This document shows positions 32,342 through 41,650 of a stretch of 64,000 nucleotides of DNA, piece after piece. The DNA comes from Oleispira antarctica RB-8 (lineage in GTDB: Bacteria > Pseudomonadota > Gammaproteobacteria > Pseudomonadales > Oceanobacteraceae), in assembly GCA_000967895.1 (NCBI GenBank), contig FO203512.1:1759350-1823349 (forward strand), written 5' to 3'. The notes under the pieces were generated by a model. That model saw only the letters and a list, made by a program, of their open reading frames with translations, was not told where the DNA came from and did not search any database. Numbering within the stretch: the first letter of the stretch is position 1; each line of letters begins with the position of its first letter. The position numbers and the translations under genes were made by a program.

Positions 32342-33404
32342 AAAAAAACTGCCAAGGCTGAGAGTACCAATAAAAACGGCCTTTTTGAGGACTGATCACG
32401 GTGCAGTTATAACGGCCACGAGCACCAGTGAGTGGCGCAGATGCTTGTGCCGTTAGCATACGTTCTGAATTCACCATCTCAACCTTAGTATCAATAGCAC
32501 CTTGTTGGCTGGCGAAGCACTGTAAGTTCGCTGGGTTATAATCAGCATCCAGCAATTTAACCTTGAACTCTGGAGGATTATTTTCTGCGGCAACAATCGG
32601 GTCATGCAGCTGAGACTTATCGATGGGTAGGGCTAGACTTAATAGTTTTGTTTTTAAGTTGTCGACATCGGCATAAATACCCGCCGCAGGGAAGCGTGAT
32701 AAAGCTTGAGGGTGGCTTGATTTACCAATAGGGCCAGACTGTTGACCAAACGCCAGCATGTCGTGTTTTTCCAACCAAGGGATCATGGCTAGCGTAAATT
32801 CACCATAAGGATATGCCAGCATATTACCAACAGTGCCAAGACGTTGTTGTAATTCTTGCTGTGCGACTAAAATTTCTTGATCCAGCCACTCATTCAGAGT
32901 TAAACCTGCTGGAATCGTCGGTAAGTGAGCATGAGTAACAGAATGGTTTGCAATACTAACCCCATCATCAACTAACTGCTTTAATTGAGCCCAGGTCATG
33001 ATGCCACGATTTTCTTGATTAACAGGACGGGTATTCACAAATACGGTGAAAGGCCAGTTGCGGCGTTTTAATTCTGGGTAAGCATTATCAAAAATCGAAG
33101 AGTAGGCATCGTCAAAACTGATGGCAACTTGCACGGTAGGTTTGCTATTAGATTCCGTGCTGTTAGTTTCTTGCAATAGCAGTGCGCGTGTTGCAGGCTC
33201 TAGATCGACGACTTCTAAACCTAAGTCTTCAATCAATTGCATATGTTGTAAAAATTTTTCAGGGCTGATCGTAGTCGATGCAGGGCTGGTTTCGTCAACG
33301 TGATGATATTGCAAAACAACAAGGGCGTTGGTTGAAATACTCCACAAGATAAAAATGGGAGCGAATAAAACAGAAGTTAATCTTGAAAGCGTCATAGGAT
33401 TCAT
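32340..33404 (-). CDS. Secreted polysaccharide deacetylase family protein
   Basis: A 354-residue exported protein of carbohydrate esterase family 4 type. After the signal peptide (hydrophobic SVLFAPIFILWSISTNA) it starts VVLQYHHVDE. The NodB homology core is seen: VAISFDDAYSSIFDNAYPEL (catalytic Asp pair), FTVFVNT, and IANHSVTHAHLP (zinc-binding His pair). LAYPYGEFTLAMIPWLEKHD gives the RxPY-like motif. The C-terminal 120 residues are beta-rich and may bind polymer. The enzyme removes N-acetyl groups from peptidoglycan, chitin-like or biofilm polysaccharides. Start sites at 33404 and 33395 both suit the signal peptide; longer forms overlap the DnaJ-related gene. Confidence 0.85.
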   Translation of the reverse strand: MNPMTLSRLTSVLFAPIFILWSISTNALVVLQYHHVDETSPASTTISPEKFLQHMQLIEDLGLEVVDLEPATRALLLQETNSTESNSKPTVQVAISFDDAYSSIFDNAYPELKRRNWPFTVFVNTRPVNQENRGIMTWAQLKQLVDDGVSIANHSVTHAHLPTIPAGLTLNEWLDQEILVAQQELQQRLGTVGNMLAYPYGEFTLAMIPWLEKHDMLAFGQQSGPIGKSSHPQALSRFPAAGIYADVDNLKTKLLSLALPIDKSQLHDPIVAAENNPPEFKVKLLDADYNPANLQCFASQQGAIDTKVEMVNSERMLTAQASAPLTGARGRYNCTVISPQKGRFYWYSQPWQFF

Positions 33405-33430
33405 CTTATAAAAAATCAGGGTGGGGCGAT

Positions 33431-34030
33431 TCAATTTTGACATTGTCTCAGTTGGTGAAAGGCTTGGCAAATCTTCTTAAAATGATCACTTTCACCCCCT
33501 TTATCTGGGTGAAAACGCTGGGCTAGACGCCGATATTGTTGTTTTAATTGCGGTAATGGAACGAGGGCTTCAAGCTCCATTATTATAAGCGCTTGTTGAA
33601 TGTCTTCTTGTGGTTGCGGTACCCAAACTTTTTTCCAAAAACTAGTCAGTAATTCATCAACATCATCACTGCTGGTACTGGAAAAATGCGACCAGTCTAA
33701 ATAATATTGCGCTAAAGGATCTGCGTGGCGTAGTGACGTATCCTTTTCAGAATACCCCTCTGCAATTGAATTTGTCATTGTTGCAGGTGCATCGATGACC
33801 GTCTTTTTAATATTGATTGCTGAAATTTCTAACTTAGCATGGTGGTTTTGTTGCCAGCGATTGCGTAATAAATAAAGGCAATGAAATAACAAAAAATGGC
33901 TTTGAAATAATAATAATGGATTATGCAGCGCATCCGCAGCAAAGAACGCATGAGGCGGCTGTTGTAGTCGTTTTAAAAGCTGATGTTCGGTAAAACCTTC
34001 TGGAGTCTCGGCTAATAAAAGATCAAGCAC
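33431..34030 (-). CDS. DnaJ-related protein with C-terminal J domain
   Basis: A 199-residue protein of the DNAJ_related family. The N-terminal domain (TPEGFTEHQLLKRLQQPPHA, FQSHFLLFHCLYLLRNRW, DPLAQYYLDWSHFSSTSSDD) matches proteobacterial proteins of this family. The short J domain at the end contains LKQQYRRLAQRFHPDKGGES, with the HPD motif that activates Hsp70 ATPase. No G/F or zinc region is present, so it is a type III co-chaperone. The start is given as GTG 34030, although the frame is open upstream to a stop near 34125 with no ATG. It lies upstream of and close to the deacetylase gene. Confidence 0.83.
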   Translation of the reverse strand: MLDLLLAETPEGFTEHQLLKRLQQPPHAFFAADALHNPLLLFQSHFLLFHCLYLLRNRWQQNHHAKLEISAINIKKTVIDAPATMTNSIAEGYSEKDTSLRHADPLAQYYLDWSHFSSTSSDDVDELLTSFWKKVWVPQPQEDIQQALIIMELEALVPLPQLKQQYRRLAQRFHPDKGGESDHFKKICQAFHQLRQCQN

Positions 34031-34218
34031 ATCGAGTAATTCCGTAATTTGATCTTCAACAGTCTCTGGTTTTTCTACATGACAAAATTGATTGATAGTG
34101 ATCCCCTTTTTATTTTTGCGCTACTTAGTTCGAGAGAAGAGCTGCACTTCTACACACTCGCAATAGACTGGGTTATAGTATTTTATGCGGTTAAATTGAG
34201 TATACGACAAAGTTTGAT

Positions 34219-34782
34219 ATGAGCGACAATAAAGAGAAAAAACCACTGCCTAGGCGTGCACACCTGATCACTCCTAGGGGCCTGCAGCAAATGAGAGATG
34301 AGTTAGACTTTCTTTGGCGCAAGGATCGGCCCGTTGTTACTCAGCAAGTGTCTGACGCGGCTAAGCTCGGCGATCGGTCAGAAAATGCAGAATATATTTA
34401 TGGTAAGAAGCGCTTGCGCGAGATTGATAGGCGCGTTCGATTTTTACGCAAACGGATAGAGATCTGTGAAGTGATCGATCGACCTCCGATTGATATTGAG
34501 CGAATTTATTTTGGCGCTTGGATTGAGCTAGAAGATGATAATGAAGTCTTATACCGTTATCGAGTGGTTGGTGAAGATGAGATTGACCTGCCTAATGACT
34601 ATATTAGTGTTGATGCGCCACTCGCGCGCGGACTGTTGGGTAAGCGCCTGGAAGATGAAGTCGAGGTTAAGCTGCCAAAAGGGACTGTGAACTATTGCAT
34701 TGTTGCCATACATTACCAAAAGCCTGTTTGGGATAATAAGACTTGGTATCAAGCGCCATCGGTTTTAACTTTTGATTCTTAA
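34219..34782 (+). CDS. greB: Transcription elongation factor GreB
   Basis: A 187-residue protein that stimulates RNA cleavage by backtracked RNA polymerase. It has the GreA/GreB coiled coil with HLITPRGLQQMRDELDFLWR, KLGDRSENAEYIYGKKRLRE (GDRSENAEY holds the two catalytic acidic residues at the tip) and DRRVRFLRKRIE. The FKBP-like C-terminal domain reads GAWIELEDDNEVLYRYRVVG and ISVDAPLARGLLGK. GreB-specific basic features (KRLREIDRRVRFLRKR) distinguish it from GreA. It is monocistronic. Confidence 0.95.
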   Translation: MSDNKEKKPLPRRAHLITPRGLQQMRDELDFLWRKDRPVVTQQVSDAAKLGDRSENAEYIYGKKRLREIDRRVRFLRKRIEICEVIDRPPIDIERIYFGAWIELEDDNEVLYRYRVVGEDEIDLPNDYISVDAPLARGLLGKRLEDEVEVKLPKGTVNYCIVAIHYQKPVWDNKTWYQAPSVLTFDS

Positions 34783-34865
34783 CCGAATTATTGACTAGGT
34801 AGAGGTAACGAATTAAGGCGATATTTGTTTGTGCGATCTGTGCTGGTACATCTAGTTGTTTAAAT

Positions 34866-34903
34866 ATAGTTGCTTAAAATAGTTGCTTAAAATAGTTGCT
34901 TAG
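34866..34903. repeat. 13-base tandem repeat between greB and the next gene
   Basis: ATAGTTGCTTAAA is repeated almost three times (starting at 34866, 34879 and 34892). A separate ACAGTTCGAG repeat occurs twice about 70 bases later. Short AT-rich repeats like these can vary in copy number. Confidence 0.7.
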
Positions 34904-35014
34904 ATATTAGGTTAGAGCGGCTAAACCTAATATTACTGCTAATCTAAAGAGACCATCGACAGTTCGAGACAGTTCGAGATAGTCTTGAGCACTTAAGGAA
35001 AATTTGAGGTTTAC

Positions 35015-35530
35015 ATGCAATATCGTAATGTTTTGGTGATGATCCTAGTCCGCTTGTTATCCCCACTTTCAACTTTGTTGCCCGTTGCAGCACTTTTAAT
35101 GGCCACAATGTCCAGCCATGCCGTGGCAGAAGATGTTTATATCAAAGCGCTTTATAAAATGCCTTCAAGCATTAAGCAGTTAAGACAGATTTGTCCTTGG
35201 CGATCTGCTACGACTCGGGGCACGATCCGCTTGATGCAGGTCGAGGAGAAAGGCGCGCATCGTTTATATGTTCAATGGTTACGAGAAGGCATTGCAGGAA
35301 CAGAGGAAGCGCCGCTATCAACGATAGGTATTAAAGAAATTAATCAGGATCACTATTATCGCTTTGATTTACCCGAAGGGCGATTAATGGCGGGGGCTTG
35401 TTCTATTGAAACGATTATGGAAGATATTGTTGATGAAAGTCGTTTTCGTTTAACACTCTATCTAATGGGTCCGGGAGAGTATGAAGCCCATACAACTCGA
35501 CTTTTAGATGGGGGCATTAAACTGCCTTAA
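35015..35530 (+). CDS. Exported hypothetical protein
   Basis: A 171-residue protein with a long signal peptide: a basic-hydrophobic start and an alanine-rich core ending near SSHAVAEDV, cleavage likely after AVA around residue 40. The mature part is beta-rich with two cysteines (RQICPWRS and GACSIETI) that may form a disulphide. GAGG lies nine bases before the ATG. No family recognised. It is convergent with ttcA. Confidence 0.65.
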   Translation: MQYRNVLVMILVRLLSPLSTLLPVAALLMATMSSHAVAEDVYIKALYKMPSSIKQLRQICPWRSATTRGTIRLMQVEEKGAHRLYVQWLREGIAGTEEAPLSTIGIKEINQDHYYRFDLPEGRLMAGACSIETIMEDIVDESRFRLTLYLMGPGEYEAHTTRLLDGGIKLP

Positions 35531-35564
35531 AGTAGTCAGTTTAAGCACCCTTTATGCTACCTTT

Positions 35565-36539
35565 TTATGGCTGAAAATCCTGTACTGCATCTTCTAATGC
35601 TACGGGTGCTGTTTCAATAAGAGTGTCATCTTCAACATTCGCATTGCTACTAGTAGAGCTATCTATATTGAACAACGGCAGGCGCTCACCTAGATGAGAT
35701 TTTTGTTGCTGTTGCTGCAAGCCTTTAAAATCAAATAAATCGTTATCGGCCAGTTGTGATGGCGCAATATTCGCGATTGATCGAAAGATGTTTTCACTGC
35801 GTCCAGGCTGATCTTTTTCCCAATCATTGAGCATCTTTTTGATATTTTGACGCTGTAAGTTTTCTTGTGAACCGCATAGGTTGCAAGGAATGATAGGGAA
35901 CTCTTTTAATCGAGCAAATTCGGCAATATCGGTCTCTTTGCAGTAAGCCAATGGGCGAATGACGATGTTCTTTTTATCGTCGCTCAGTAGCTTAGGTGGC
36001 ATAGATTTGAGTTTTGCACCGTAGAACATGTTCAGGAAGAGCGTTTCTACAATGTCGTCTCTGTGGTGGCCAAGTGCTATCTTGTTGGCGCCAATGCTTT
36101 CGGCATAACCATAAAGACTGCCACGGCGCAGACGAGAGCATAGAGAGCAGGTTGTTTTACCTTCGGGTACTTTTTCTTTAACAATGCTGTAGGTATCTTT
36201 TTCTAGAATGTGAAAATCGACACCAAGAGTCTTTAAGTAGGCGGGCAGGATATGCTCAGGAAACCCAGGTTGTTTTTGATCCATGTTGACTGCAACAATA
36301 TCAAAATGGATCGGTGCGCTTCTTTTAAGGCTTAGTAGAATGTCCAGCATGGCATAAGAATCTTTGCCCCCCGACAAGCACACCATTATCTTGTCGCCGT
36401 CTTCAATCATTTGATAATCTTGAATTGCCTTGCCAACGTTATGGCGAAGCCGTTTATTGAGTTTATTGTACTCAAGACGTTGTTTTTTATTCAAAGATTC
36501 AATCAATGGTGCTGATGTATCTGACAAAAGTTGCGACAT
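35565..36539 (-). CDS. ttcA: tRNA 2-thiocytidine(32) synthetase TtcA
   Basis: A 324-residue Fe-S enzyme that makes s2C32 in tRNA. It contains the PP-loop ATP site [17 protein letters not shown], the cysteine pair [10 protein letters not shown] and a second cysteine pair [15 protein letters not shown], which in TtcA hold a 4Fe-4S cluster. [20 protein letters not shown] matches the family. A glutamine-rich linker and a polar acidic C-terminal extension of about 40 residues go beyond the usual end. ATG 36539 has GGAG upstream; the longer frame to 36611 is unsupported. It lies 130 bases downstream of the lysozyme-fold gene. Confidence 0.93.
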   Translation of the reverse strand: MSQLLSDTSAPLIESLNKKQRLEYNKLNKRLRHNVGKAIQDYQMIEDGDKIMVCLSGGKDSYAMLDILLSLKRSAPIHFDIVAVNMDQKQPGFPEHILPAYLKTLGVDFHILEKDTYSIVKEKVPEGKTTCSLCSRLRRGSLYGYAESIGANKIALGHHRDDIVETLFLNMFYGAKLKSMPPKLLSDDKKNIVIRPLAYCKETDIAEFARLKEFPIIPCNLCGSQENLQRQNIKKMLNDWEKDQPGRSENIFRSIANIAPSQLADNDLFDFKGLQQQQQKSHLGERLPLFNIDSSTSSNANVEDDTLIETAPVALEDAVQDFQP

Positions 36540-36671
36540 GCCTACTCCAAAAAATGCCTTATCAAAAAATGTGATAGCGCAGAAAACAGGATTTATAGCA
36601 GAATGAGGCAAGGGAAACTAGTGTTGTATTGCAGTTTACAAGTAAGTCTGATGAATTTCTTATAAATTGAC

Positions 36672-37166
36672 TTACGCAGCAACTTCTTCAGCGATAACGT
36701 AATGTTCAAAATTTTTGCAGAAATCCTTGGTGGAACTTTTACTTTTGGGGTGATAAAAACGCTTCCAAAGCACTGCCATTGCTTCAATATCATTGCTTTT
36801 TGGTAGGCTGAAGTTTTCATTGCGAGCATACATAAACCAAGCAATGGCGGTCGCATAAGATAAATTGGTTGCCAGTTCTGCATGAGGCTGAGTTAAAAAG
36901 TCGTGTTGGCTCGCAAGCCCGCGAACCAAGCTGGCCATATCACTATGAAGCGCAAGATAATCATCCCAAATATGGCGGTGAGCTAAGCTATGAATTTGAT
37001 AGATGCCTAAGGCTCTTTGTCCAGCAGGTTTTAGATGAGAGCCTAAGCCAGACTCCTGTGCAGCGGTGGCTAATAATAAATTTTCAGCGGCTTTGCTATA
37101 AACTCCAAGACGTTTAAGGGTTGGTTTTATCACCCATTGACGTAGCTCAGAAGCACAAATTCCCAT
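36672..37166 (-). CDS. Phage-type lysozyme-fold/transglycosylase-like protein
   Basis: A 164-residue soluble protein. The start MGICASELRQWVIKPTLKRL is followed by ENLLLATAAQESGLGSHLKP, with the glutamate of AAQESG at the position of a lysozyme-superfamily catalytic acid, then ALGIYQIHSLAHRHIWDDYL and ATNLSYATAIAWFMYAR. This resembles proteins found in tailed-phage genomes and scattered in bacterial chromosomes. There is no signal peptide, and no other phage genes are adjacent, so it is a lone acquired gene rather than part of a prophage. AAGGAAAG lies before ATG 37166. Confidence 0.72.
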   Translation of the reverse strand: MGICASELRQWVIKPTLKRLGVYSKAAENLLLATAAQESGLGSHLKPAGQRALGIYQIHSLAHRHIWDDYLALHSDMASLVRGLASQHDFLTQPHAELATNLSYATAIAWFMYARNENFSLPKSNDIEAMAVLWKRFYHPKSKSSTKDFCKNFEHYVIAEEVAA

Positions 37167-37382
37167 TGTTCTTTCCTTAAGTAGCGTATTCCTCATTAGA
37201 AGAGCACTAATTGGGCCAAGCCCACGTAATCTCTATATCTTAGAGCACTAATGAATTAACTGCCTGATTTTTATACTAATAAGGCTCAAAAACTTCAATA
37301 ATAACGATGGATTATGAATTTTCTGATGATTAAGGTATGCGGTTGGAAAAGAAGTATTAAAAAAGAAGGAGGTAACAACGTT

Positions 37383-37413
37383 GAGCGGCATTAATACGTC
37401 AGTATTAGCCGCT
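37383..37413. other. Inverted repeat downstream of fnr
   Basis: GAGCGGC...TAATAC pairs with GTATTA...GCCGCTC with one small bulge. It has no T-run on the minus side. It lies 32 bases after the fnr stop and may be a rho-dependent pause or a transcript-end stabiliser. Confidence 0.5.
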
Positions 37414-37444
37414 CGCTTTATGGCAATAAAGTATCTATATCGAA

Positions 37445-38215
37445 CTACGTTTTGCTATGAGCGCAGTCGTTACGTTCTGCTTCGGCTTTACCAGCCATGA
37501 CAAATAAAGTCTTGGCATCCAATAAAGTGATTTCTTTGCCTTGAGTTGCAATCAGTTCGTTCTTTTGGAAGCGAGTGAAAACTCGACTTACGGTTTCTAC
37601 CGCAAGGCCTAAGTAATTACTAATGTCGACACGAGACATCGATAGGCGGAATTGAGTATGAGAGAAACCACGACGTACGAAGCGCTCAGACACGTCTACT
37701 AAAAAAGAAGCGATGCGTTCTTCAGCGTTCTTTTTACTTAATAACATCATCATGTTTTGGTCGTGGCGAATTTCACCACTCATATTACGCATTAGCTGAC
37801 GGCGTAATTCAGGCATTTCATCTGAAAGTTGATCTAACTGAGAAATTGGGATTTCACAAACGGTGGTTGTTTCTAATGCTTTTGCCGTGAGTGGGTAGGT
37901 GCCACTGTCGTAGCCTGATAAACCAATAAGCTCGCTGGCAAGATGGAAGCCAGTAATCTGCTCTTCACCACCAGAAGCAATCGTGTAAGTTTTCAATGCA
38001 CCTGTACGCACGGCATACACAGATTGAAAGACTTCACCTTGCTGGAATAATATCGTTCCTTTTTGAATTGGACGACCGCGGCGAATAATGTCATCGAGTT
38101 TATCCATGTCGTTATCGTTTAACGACAGAGGTAGGCACAAAGCATTAAGTGCGCACGTCTGGCAGTGTGGCTGAGTGCCACGACTAATTTTCGTGATAGG
38201 AGATGGCGTCGACAT
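37445..38215 (-). CDS. fnr: Oxygen-responsive transcriptional regulator Fnr/Anr
   Basis: A 256-residue CRP/FNR regulator that binds DNA under low oxygen through a 4Fe-4S cluster. The cluster cysteines are C18, C21 and C27 ([11 protein letters not shown]) plus C120 (TTVCEIP), as in E. coli FNR. The effector domain keeps [21 protein letters not shown]. The HTH reads [20 protein letters not shown], with E-S-R contacting the TTGAT half-site. The start ATG 38215 is preceded by GAGG at a normal distance; an in-frame ATG nine codons upstream is less likely. It sits at the end of the cbb3 oxidase locus, the expected target regulon. A 17-base palindrome lies upstream. Confidence 0.95.
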   Translation of the reverse strand: MSTPSPITKISRGTQPHCQTCALNALCLPLSLNDNDMDKLDDIIRRGRPIQKGTILFQQGEVFQSVYAVRTGALKTYTIASGGEEQITGFHLASELIGLSGYDSGTYPLTAKALETTTVCEIPISQLDQLSDEMPELRRQLMRNMSGEIRHDQNMMMLLSKKNAEERIASFLVDVSERFVRRGFSHTQFRLSMSRVDISNYLGLAVETVSRVFTRFQKNELIATQGKEITLLDAKTLFVMAGKAEAERNDCAHSKT

Positions 38216-38237
38216 AAGAATCCTCACAGGCGTAAAA

Positions 38238-38254
38238 CACACATAAAATGTGTG
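38238..38254. promoter_or_regulatory. Palindrome upstream of fnr
   Basis: CACACATAAAATGTGTG has perfect 7-base arms separated by three bases and lies 22-39 bases before the fnr start codon. It may be an operator or a leader hairpin. It does not match the FNR consensus TTGAT-N4-ATCAA. Confidence 0.4.
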
Positions 38255-38336
38255 CTTATATAGTTGCAGTCATCATGGTATTCATTGGGCAGTATGTCAA
38301 CAATTGTCACTATTTTATTGTGGTATTTATTATGCG

Positions 38337-39005
38337 CTACCAAATGGCAAAAAGCGTCCAAATGCCATAGCAAATTAGCAGTGCGCCGGCCAGTTGTCGA
38401 AAGTAGCTATGAGAGATGAGTTTATTGAGTTGCTGGGCGAAGATTCCTGCTGCTAAGATTCCTGGCAAGGTGCCTAATCCAAAGCAAAACATGGTGAGCG
38501 CACCTAAAGCAGGCTCTCCGTTGGCTGCCACCCAAGCAAGGGTGCTATAGATTAGCCCGCAGGGTAGCCAACCCCATAATAAGCCCAGCGCAAGCGCTTG
38601 AGGTTTTGATTTGATGGGAATGAGTTTGCGAGTCATTGGTTGTATGTAGCGCCAAATAAACTGTCCAGCCGATTCTAGGCGGGTTAGTAGCATCCACCAG
38701 CGGGCAACATAGAACCCCATTAAAAGTAATAGTACCCCAGCGATGCTGCGCAGTATTTGCTGGGCGATTTGATGACTATCTGCAAGCCATAGACCCAATA
38801 ACGAAACAATGAGACCTGCAATGCTATAGCTGGTTATTCGGCCAAGATTAAATAGGAGTAAAAAAGAAAGGTTGTTATTACTTGAGTTTTTCTTATGAGT
38901 TGCACTGCTCGCGGCAGCGGCTATGCCACCGCACATGACCATGCAATGGCTTGCGCCCATTAAGCCTAATAAAAAAGCCGTTATTAATGATAATGGCTCA
39001 ATCAT
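38337..39005 (-). CDS. TauE/SafE/DsbD-like membrane protein of the cbb3 locus
   Basis: A 222-residue inner-membrane protein with about six helices. It starts MIEPLSLITAFLLGLMGASH, then CMVMCGGIAAAAS, a cysteine pair near the N-terminus, and LGLLWGWLPCGLIYSTLAWV, with a further Cys-Gly pair. This is the DsbD_2 pattern of the protein often found next to CcoS in cbb3 gene clusters. It may help copper or redox handling in oxidase assembly, which is not proven. Its start codon overlaps the ccoS stop by four bases (ATGA). Confidence 0.85.
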   Translation of the reverse strand: MIEPLSLITAFLLGLMGASHCMVMCGGIAAAASSATHKKNSSNNNLSFLLLFNLGRITSYSIAGLIVSLLGLWLADSHQIAQQILRSIAGVLLLLMGFYVARWWMLLTRLESAGQFIWRYIQPMTRKLIPIKSKPQALALGLLWGWLPCGLIYSTLAWVAANGEPALGALTMFCFGLGTLPGILAAGIFAQQLNKLISHSYFRQLAGALLICYGIWTLFAIW

Positions 39006-39163
39006 TTTGGCACATCATTGTCGTTATCATCATCAAATAGAATTCGATGAGATGGAGAATCCATATCGTCAAACTGACCACTCTTAATCGCCCAAAAAAG
39101 AACGGTTACAGCAATCGCAATGAGTAAGATTGACAGTGGAATGAGTATGTAAATAATATCCAT
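39002..39163 (-). CDS. ccoS: cbb3 oxidase assembly protein CcoS
   Basis: A 53-residue protein, short and easily missed. It has one N-terminal transmembrane helix (DIIYILIPLSILLIAIAVTV) followed by LFWAIKSGQFDDMDSPSHRI and an acidic tail (DDDNDNDVPK), the classic CcoS pattern. CcoS is needed to insert cofactors into CcoN. It begins 8 bases after the ccoI stop and overlaps the next gene by ATGA. The position between ccoI and the TauE-like gene matches the standard order ccoGHIS. Confidence 0.92.
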   Translation of the reverse strand: MDIIYILIPLSILLIAIAVTVLFWAIKSGQFDDMDSPSHRILFDDDNDNDVPK

Positions 39164-39171
39164 AATACCTT

Positions 39172-41628
39172 CTATGTTTGTTTATTCGGAGACAGTAATC
39201 GCAAGGCATTACCCACGACGATGAGAGAGCTGACTGACATGCCAATCGCAGCAGCCCAGGGTGGAATAAAGCCGGTGGCGGCTAAAGGTAACGCTAAAAC
39301 ATTATACAGCAGCGCCCAATAAATGTTTTGTCGAATAATGCGTGTTGATTTTTTTCCTTTGCTAAGTGCGTGTAATATGGTCGTTAAACTGTTGTTGGTG
39401 ATGACGGCATCGGCATTGGTTTTGGTTAGGTCACTGGCTTGGCCAATCGCGACGGCTATATCGGCCCGCGCTAGAGTAGGCACATCATTAATACCATCGC
39501 CTACCATCATTAAACGCTCGCCTTGCTGTTGCCAGCGGGAGGCGAATTCAAGTTTTTGAGCAGGGCTTAAGCCCTTGTGTACATCGTCAATATTGAGCGT
39601 CGTGGCCACCGCTTCTACTTGCGAGCTCGGGTCGCCAGTAAGAATGGATACCTTGATCCCCCAATCCTTTAATTGCTTGACCATGGGAATGGCACCTTGG
39701 CGCAAAGTATCTGATAAAGCAAACCAATACAGCGGTTGTTTTTCATCCGCTAATAATAACCATTGGCGATCATCGTGTATGGGGGGCTGTAAAGTCACAG
39801 CGGGAAAAGCAAAGTCGGCTCTACCAATGCGATAAACAGTGTCTTCGTGGCCATCGATATTAATTAAACGGCCTTGTACGCCTTTTGCTGTCACTTGTTC
39901 AATATTATCGGTGTCAAAATAAACAATAGAATTGAAGGCGCGTGCAATAGGGTGATTACTATATTGCTCGAGTGTTGCCGCAATTTTAAGTGCTTGTTTA
40001 GGGGTTAAGTCGATATTTTCAGCCGCGGGTAGAGACTGCTCTAGACTCAATTCGCCTCGTGTTAATGTGCCGGTTTTATCAAATACAATGCGATCAATTT
40101 GGTTTAAACCTTCTAGAACGTGACCTTTACTGATTAAAAACCCCTGTTCGCGCAAAGAAGCTGTTGCAGCGGTAAGGGCCGTTGGTGTTGCTAAAGACAG
40201 TGCGCAAGGGCAGGTGACGACCAATACGGCTAACGTGATCCAAAATGCTTGGCTAGGGTCAATGAAGCTCCAAGTGATGGCAATGCCGCTGGCAATAATA
40301 AGAACCGCGGCGACAAACCGCGACGCGACTTTATCGGCGAAAATAGCGATGGCAGGCTTTTCGTGTTGTGCCCGATCCATTAAACGCATAATCGTATTTA
40401 ATTCCGCATCCGCACCCGTGGCAGTCACGCGCATTAATAGTTGGCTTTCAACATTATGCGTGCCGCCGATTAAAGTATCCCCTTGGGCTTTATCAATCGG
40501 AAGGTATTCACCGGTTAATGCCGCCTCATCAACGGCGCTGGTGCCAGATTCAACAATGCCATCAGCAGGTATTTTCTGACCTGGTTTAATGACCAGTAGA
40601 TCGCCTACTTGAATATCACTGGTAGGAATTACGATGTCGCCTTCTGGGCAGGATTTGGTGGCGGCAGAGGGCATGAGGTCGAGTAAGTTATTACCTGCTT
40701 GAGTCATGCGGTGACGGGCTCTCATCTCGAAGAAACGGCCTGTTAATAAGAAGAAGGTAAACATGCAGACGGAGTCAAAATATATTTCAGGCCCTTGATT
40801 AACCGTACTCCAAACACTGGCAAAGTAGGCCATTAGTATCGCGATTGAGACCGGAACATCCATGGTCAGATGTCGTGTTCTTATGTCTCTGAGGGCGGCG
40901 CTAAAAAAAGGTCGTGCGCTATACAGTACGACCACGGTCGCGAAGAGCATAGAAGCGGCGCGTAAAAATATTTCGTATTGAGCGAGAATTCCCTGCAAGG
41001 CACCCACATACAGTGGCACCGCTAGCATCATCACTTGCATGGTGGCAAAGCCTGCCACCGCTAAACGACGAAAAGCGGTTTTGCTTTCTTGCACTCTTTG
41101 CTGCTCGGCCTCGGTGGCTGAAAAGGGATGGGCTTGATAACCTAGCTGATGGATTTCTTCTAATATTTGCGAAAGTTTGATGTCACCATCTCGCCATGTT
41201 AACAAAAGGCGATGTGTCGTGAGGTTGAGTTTAGCACTGACAACGTGCTTTAGCTGGCCAAGGCGATGTTCAATGAGCCAAGCGCAAGCGGCGCAACTAA
41301 TACCGGATATAACCAATATTGCTTCGGCTTCAACTTGCTGTTGTGCATTGGTGGTACGAATAACAAAAGGCTGTTGAATAGCGACTTCATCGTATAGTTT
41401 GAGTTCGTCTCGGACTTCATTACGGGCGGAGCGTTTTTGCTGGGGGGAAATTTCGGGCAGCGCGGTGCGGTGACGGTAATAATCCTTTAAACCGCTACCA
41501 ATAATCGTTTCGGCTACGGCCTTGCAGGCGGGGCAGCACATAATGTGTTCTTCACCATCAATTTCTAGGCACCAGCGATTGCCCTCAAGGGCAATCTCAC
41601 CGCAGTGAAAGCATACATTTTGACTCAT
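39172..41628 (-). CDS. ccoI: CcoI, copper-translocating P-type ATPase for cbb3 assembly
   Basis: An 818-residue P1B-type ATPase that exports copper for the CuB site of CcoN. The N-terminus has a cysteine-rich CFHCGE and MCCPACKAVAETII segment specific to CcoI/FixI, then an HMA domain with GISCAACAWLIEHRL. Membrane and catalytic motifs follow: TCPCALSLATPTAL (CPC in helix 6), FDKTGTLTRGEL (phosphorylated Asp), HPIARAF (the HP motif) and MVGDGINDVPTLARAD. The chain is full length. It starts 22 bases after the ccoH stop, so ccoH-I-S are co-transcribed. Confidence 0.96.
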   Translation of the reverse strand: MSQNVCFHCGEIALEGNRWCLEIDGEEHIMCCPACKAVAETIIGSGLKDYYRHRTALPEISPQQKRSARNEVRDELKLYDEVAIQQPFVIRTTNAQQQVEAEAILVISGISCAACAWLIEHRLGQLKHVVSAKLNLTTHRLLLTWRDGDIKLSQILEEIHQLGYQAHPFSATEAEQQRVQESKTAFRRLAVAGFATMQVMMLAVPLYVGALQGILAQYEIFLRAASMLFATVVVLYSARPFFSAALRDIRTRHLTMDVPVSIAILMAYFASVWSTVNQGPEIYFDSVCMFTFFLLTGRFFEMRARHRMTQAGNNLLDLMPSAATKSCPEGDIVIPTSDIQVGDLLVIKPGQKIPADGIVESGTSAVDEAALTGEYLPIDKAQGDTLIGGTHNVESQLLMRVTATGADAELNTIMRLMDRAQHEKPAIAIFADKVASRFVAAVLIIASGIAITWSFIDPSQAFWITLAVLVVTCPCALSLATPTALTAATASLREQGFLISKGHVLEGLNQIDRIVFDKTGTLTRGELSLEQSLPAAENIDLTPKQALKIAATLEQYSNHPIARAFNSIVYFDTDNIEQVTAKGVQGRLINIDGHEDTVYRIGRADFAFPAVTLQPPIHDDRQWLLLADEKQPLYWFALSDTLRQGAIPMVKQLKDWGIKVSILTGDPSSQVEAVATTLNIDDVHKGLSPAQKLEFASRWQQQGERLMMVGDGINDVPTLARADIAVAIGQASDLTKTNADAVITNNSLTTILHALSKGKKSTRIIRQNIYWALLYNVLALPLAATGFIPPWAAAIGMSVSSLIVVGNALRLLSPNKQT

Positions 41629-41650
41629 GGCGGGTTTCTCAGGGCTGCAC

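Noticed and set aside
36672-38242. Prophage remnant
   Set aside because: A single lysozyme-like gene with no integrase, structural genes or att repeats nearby.
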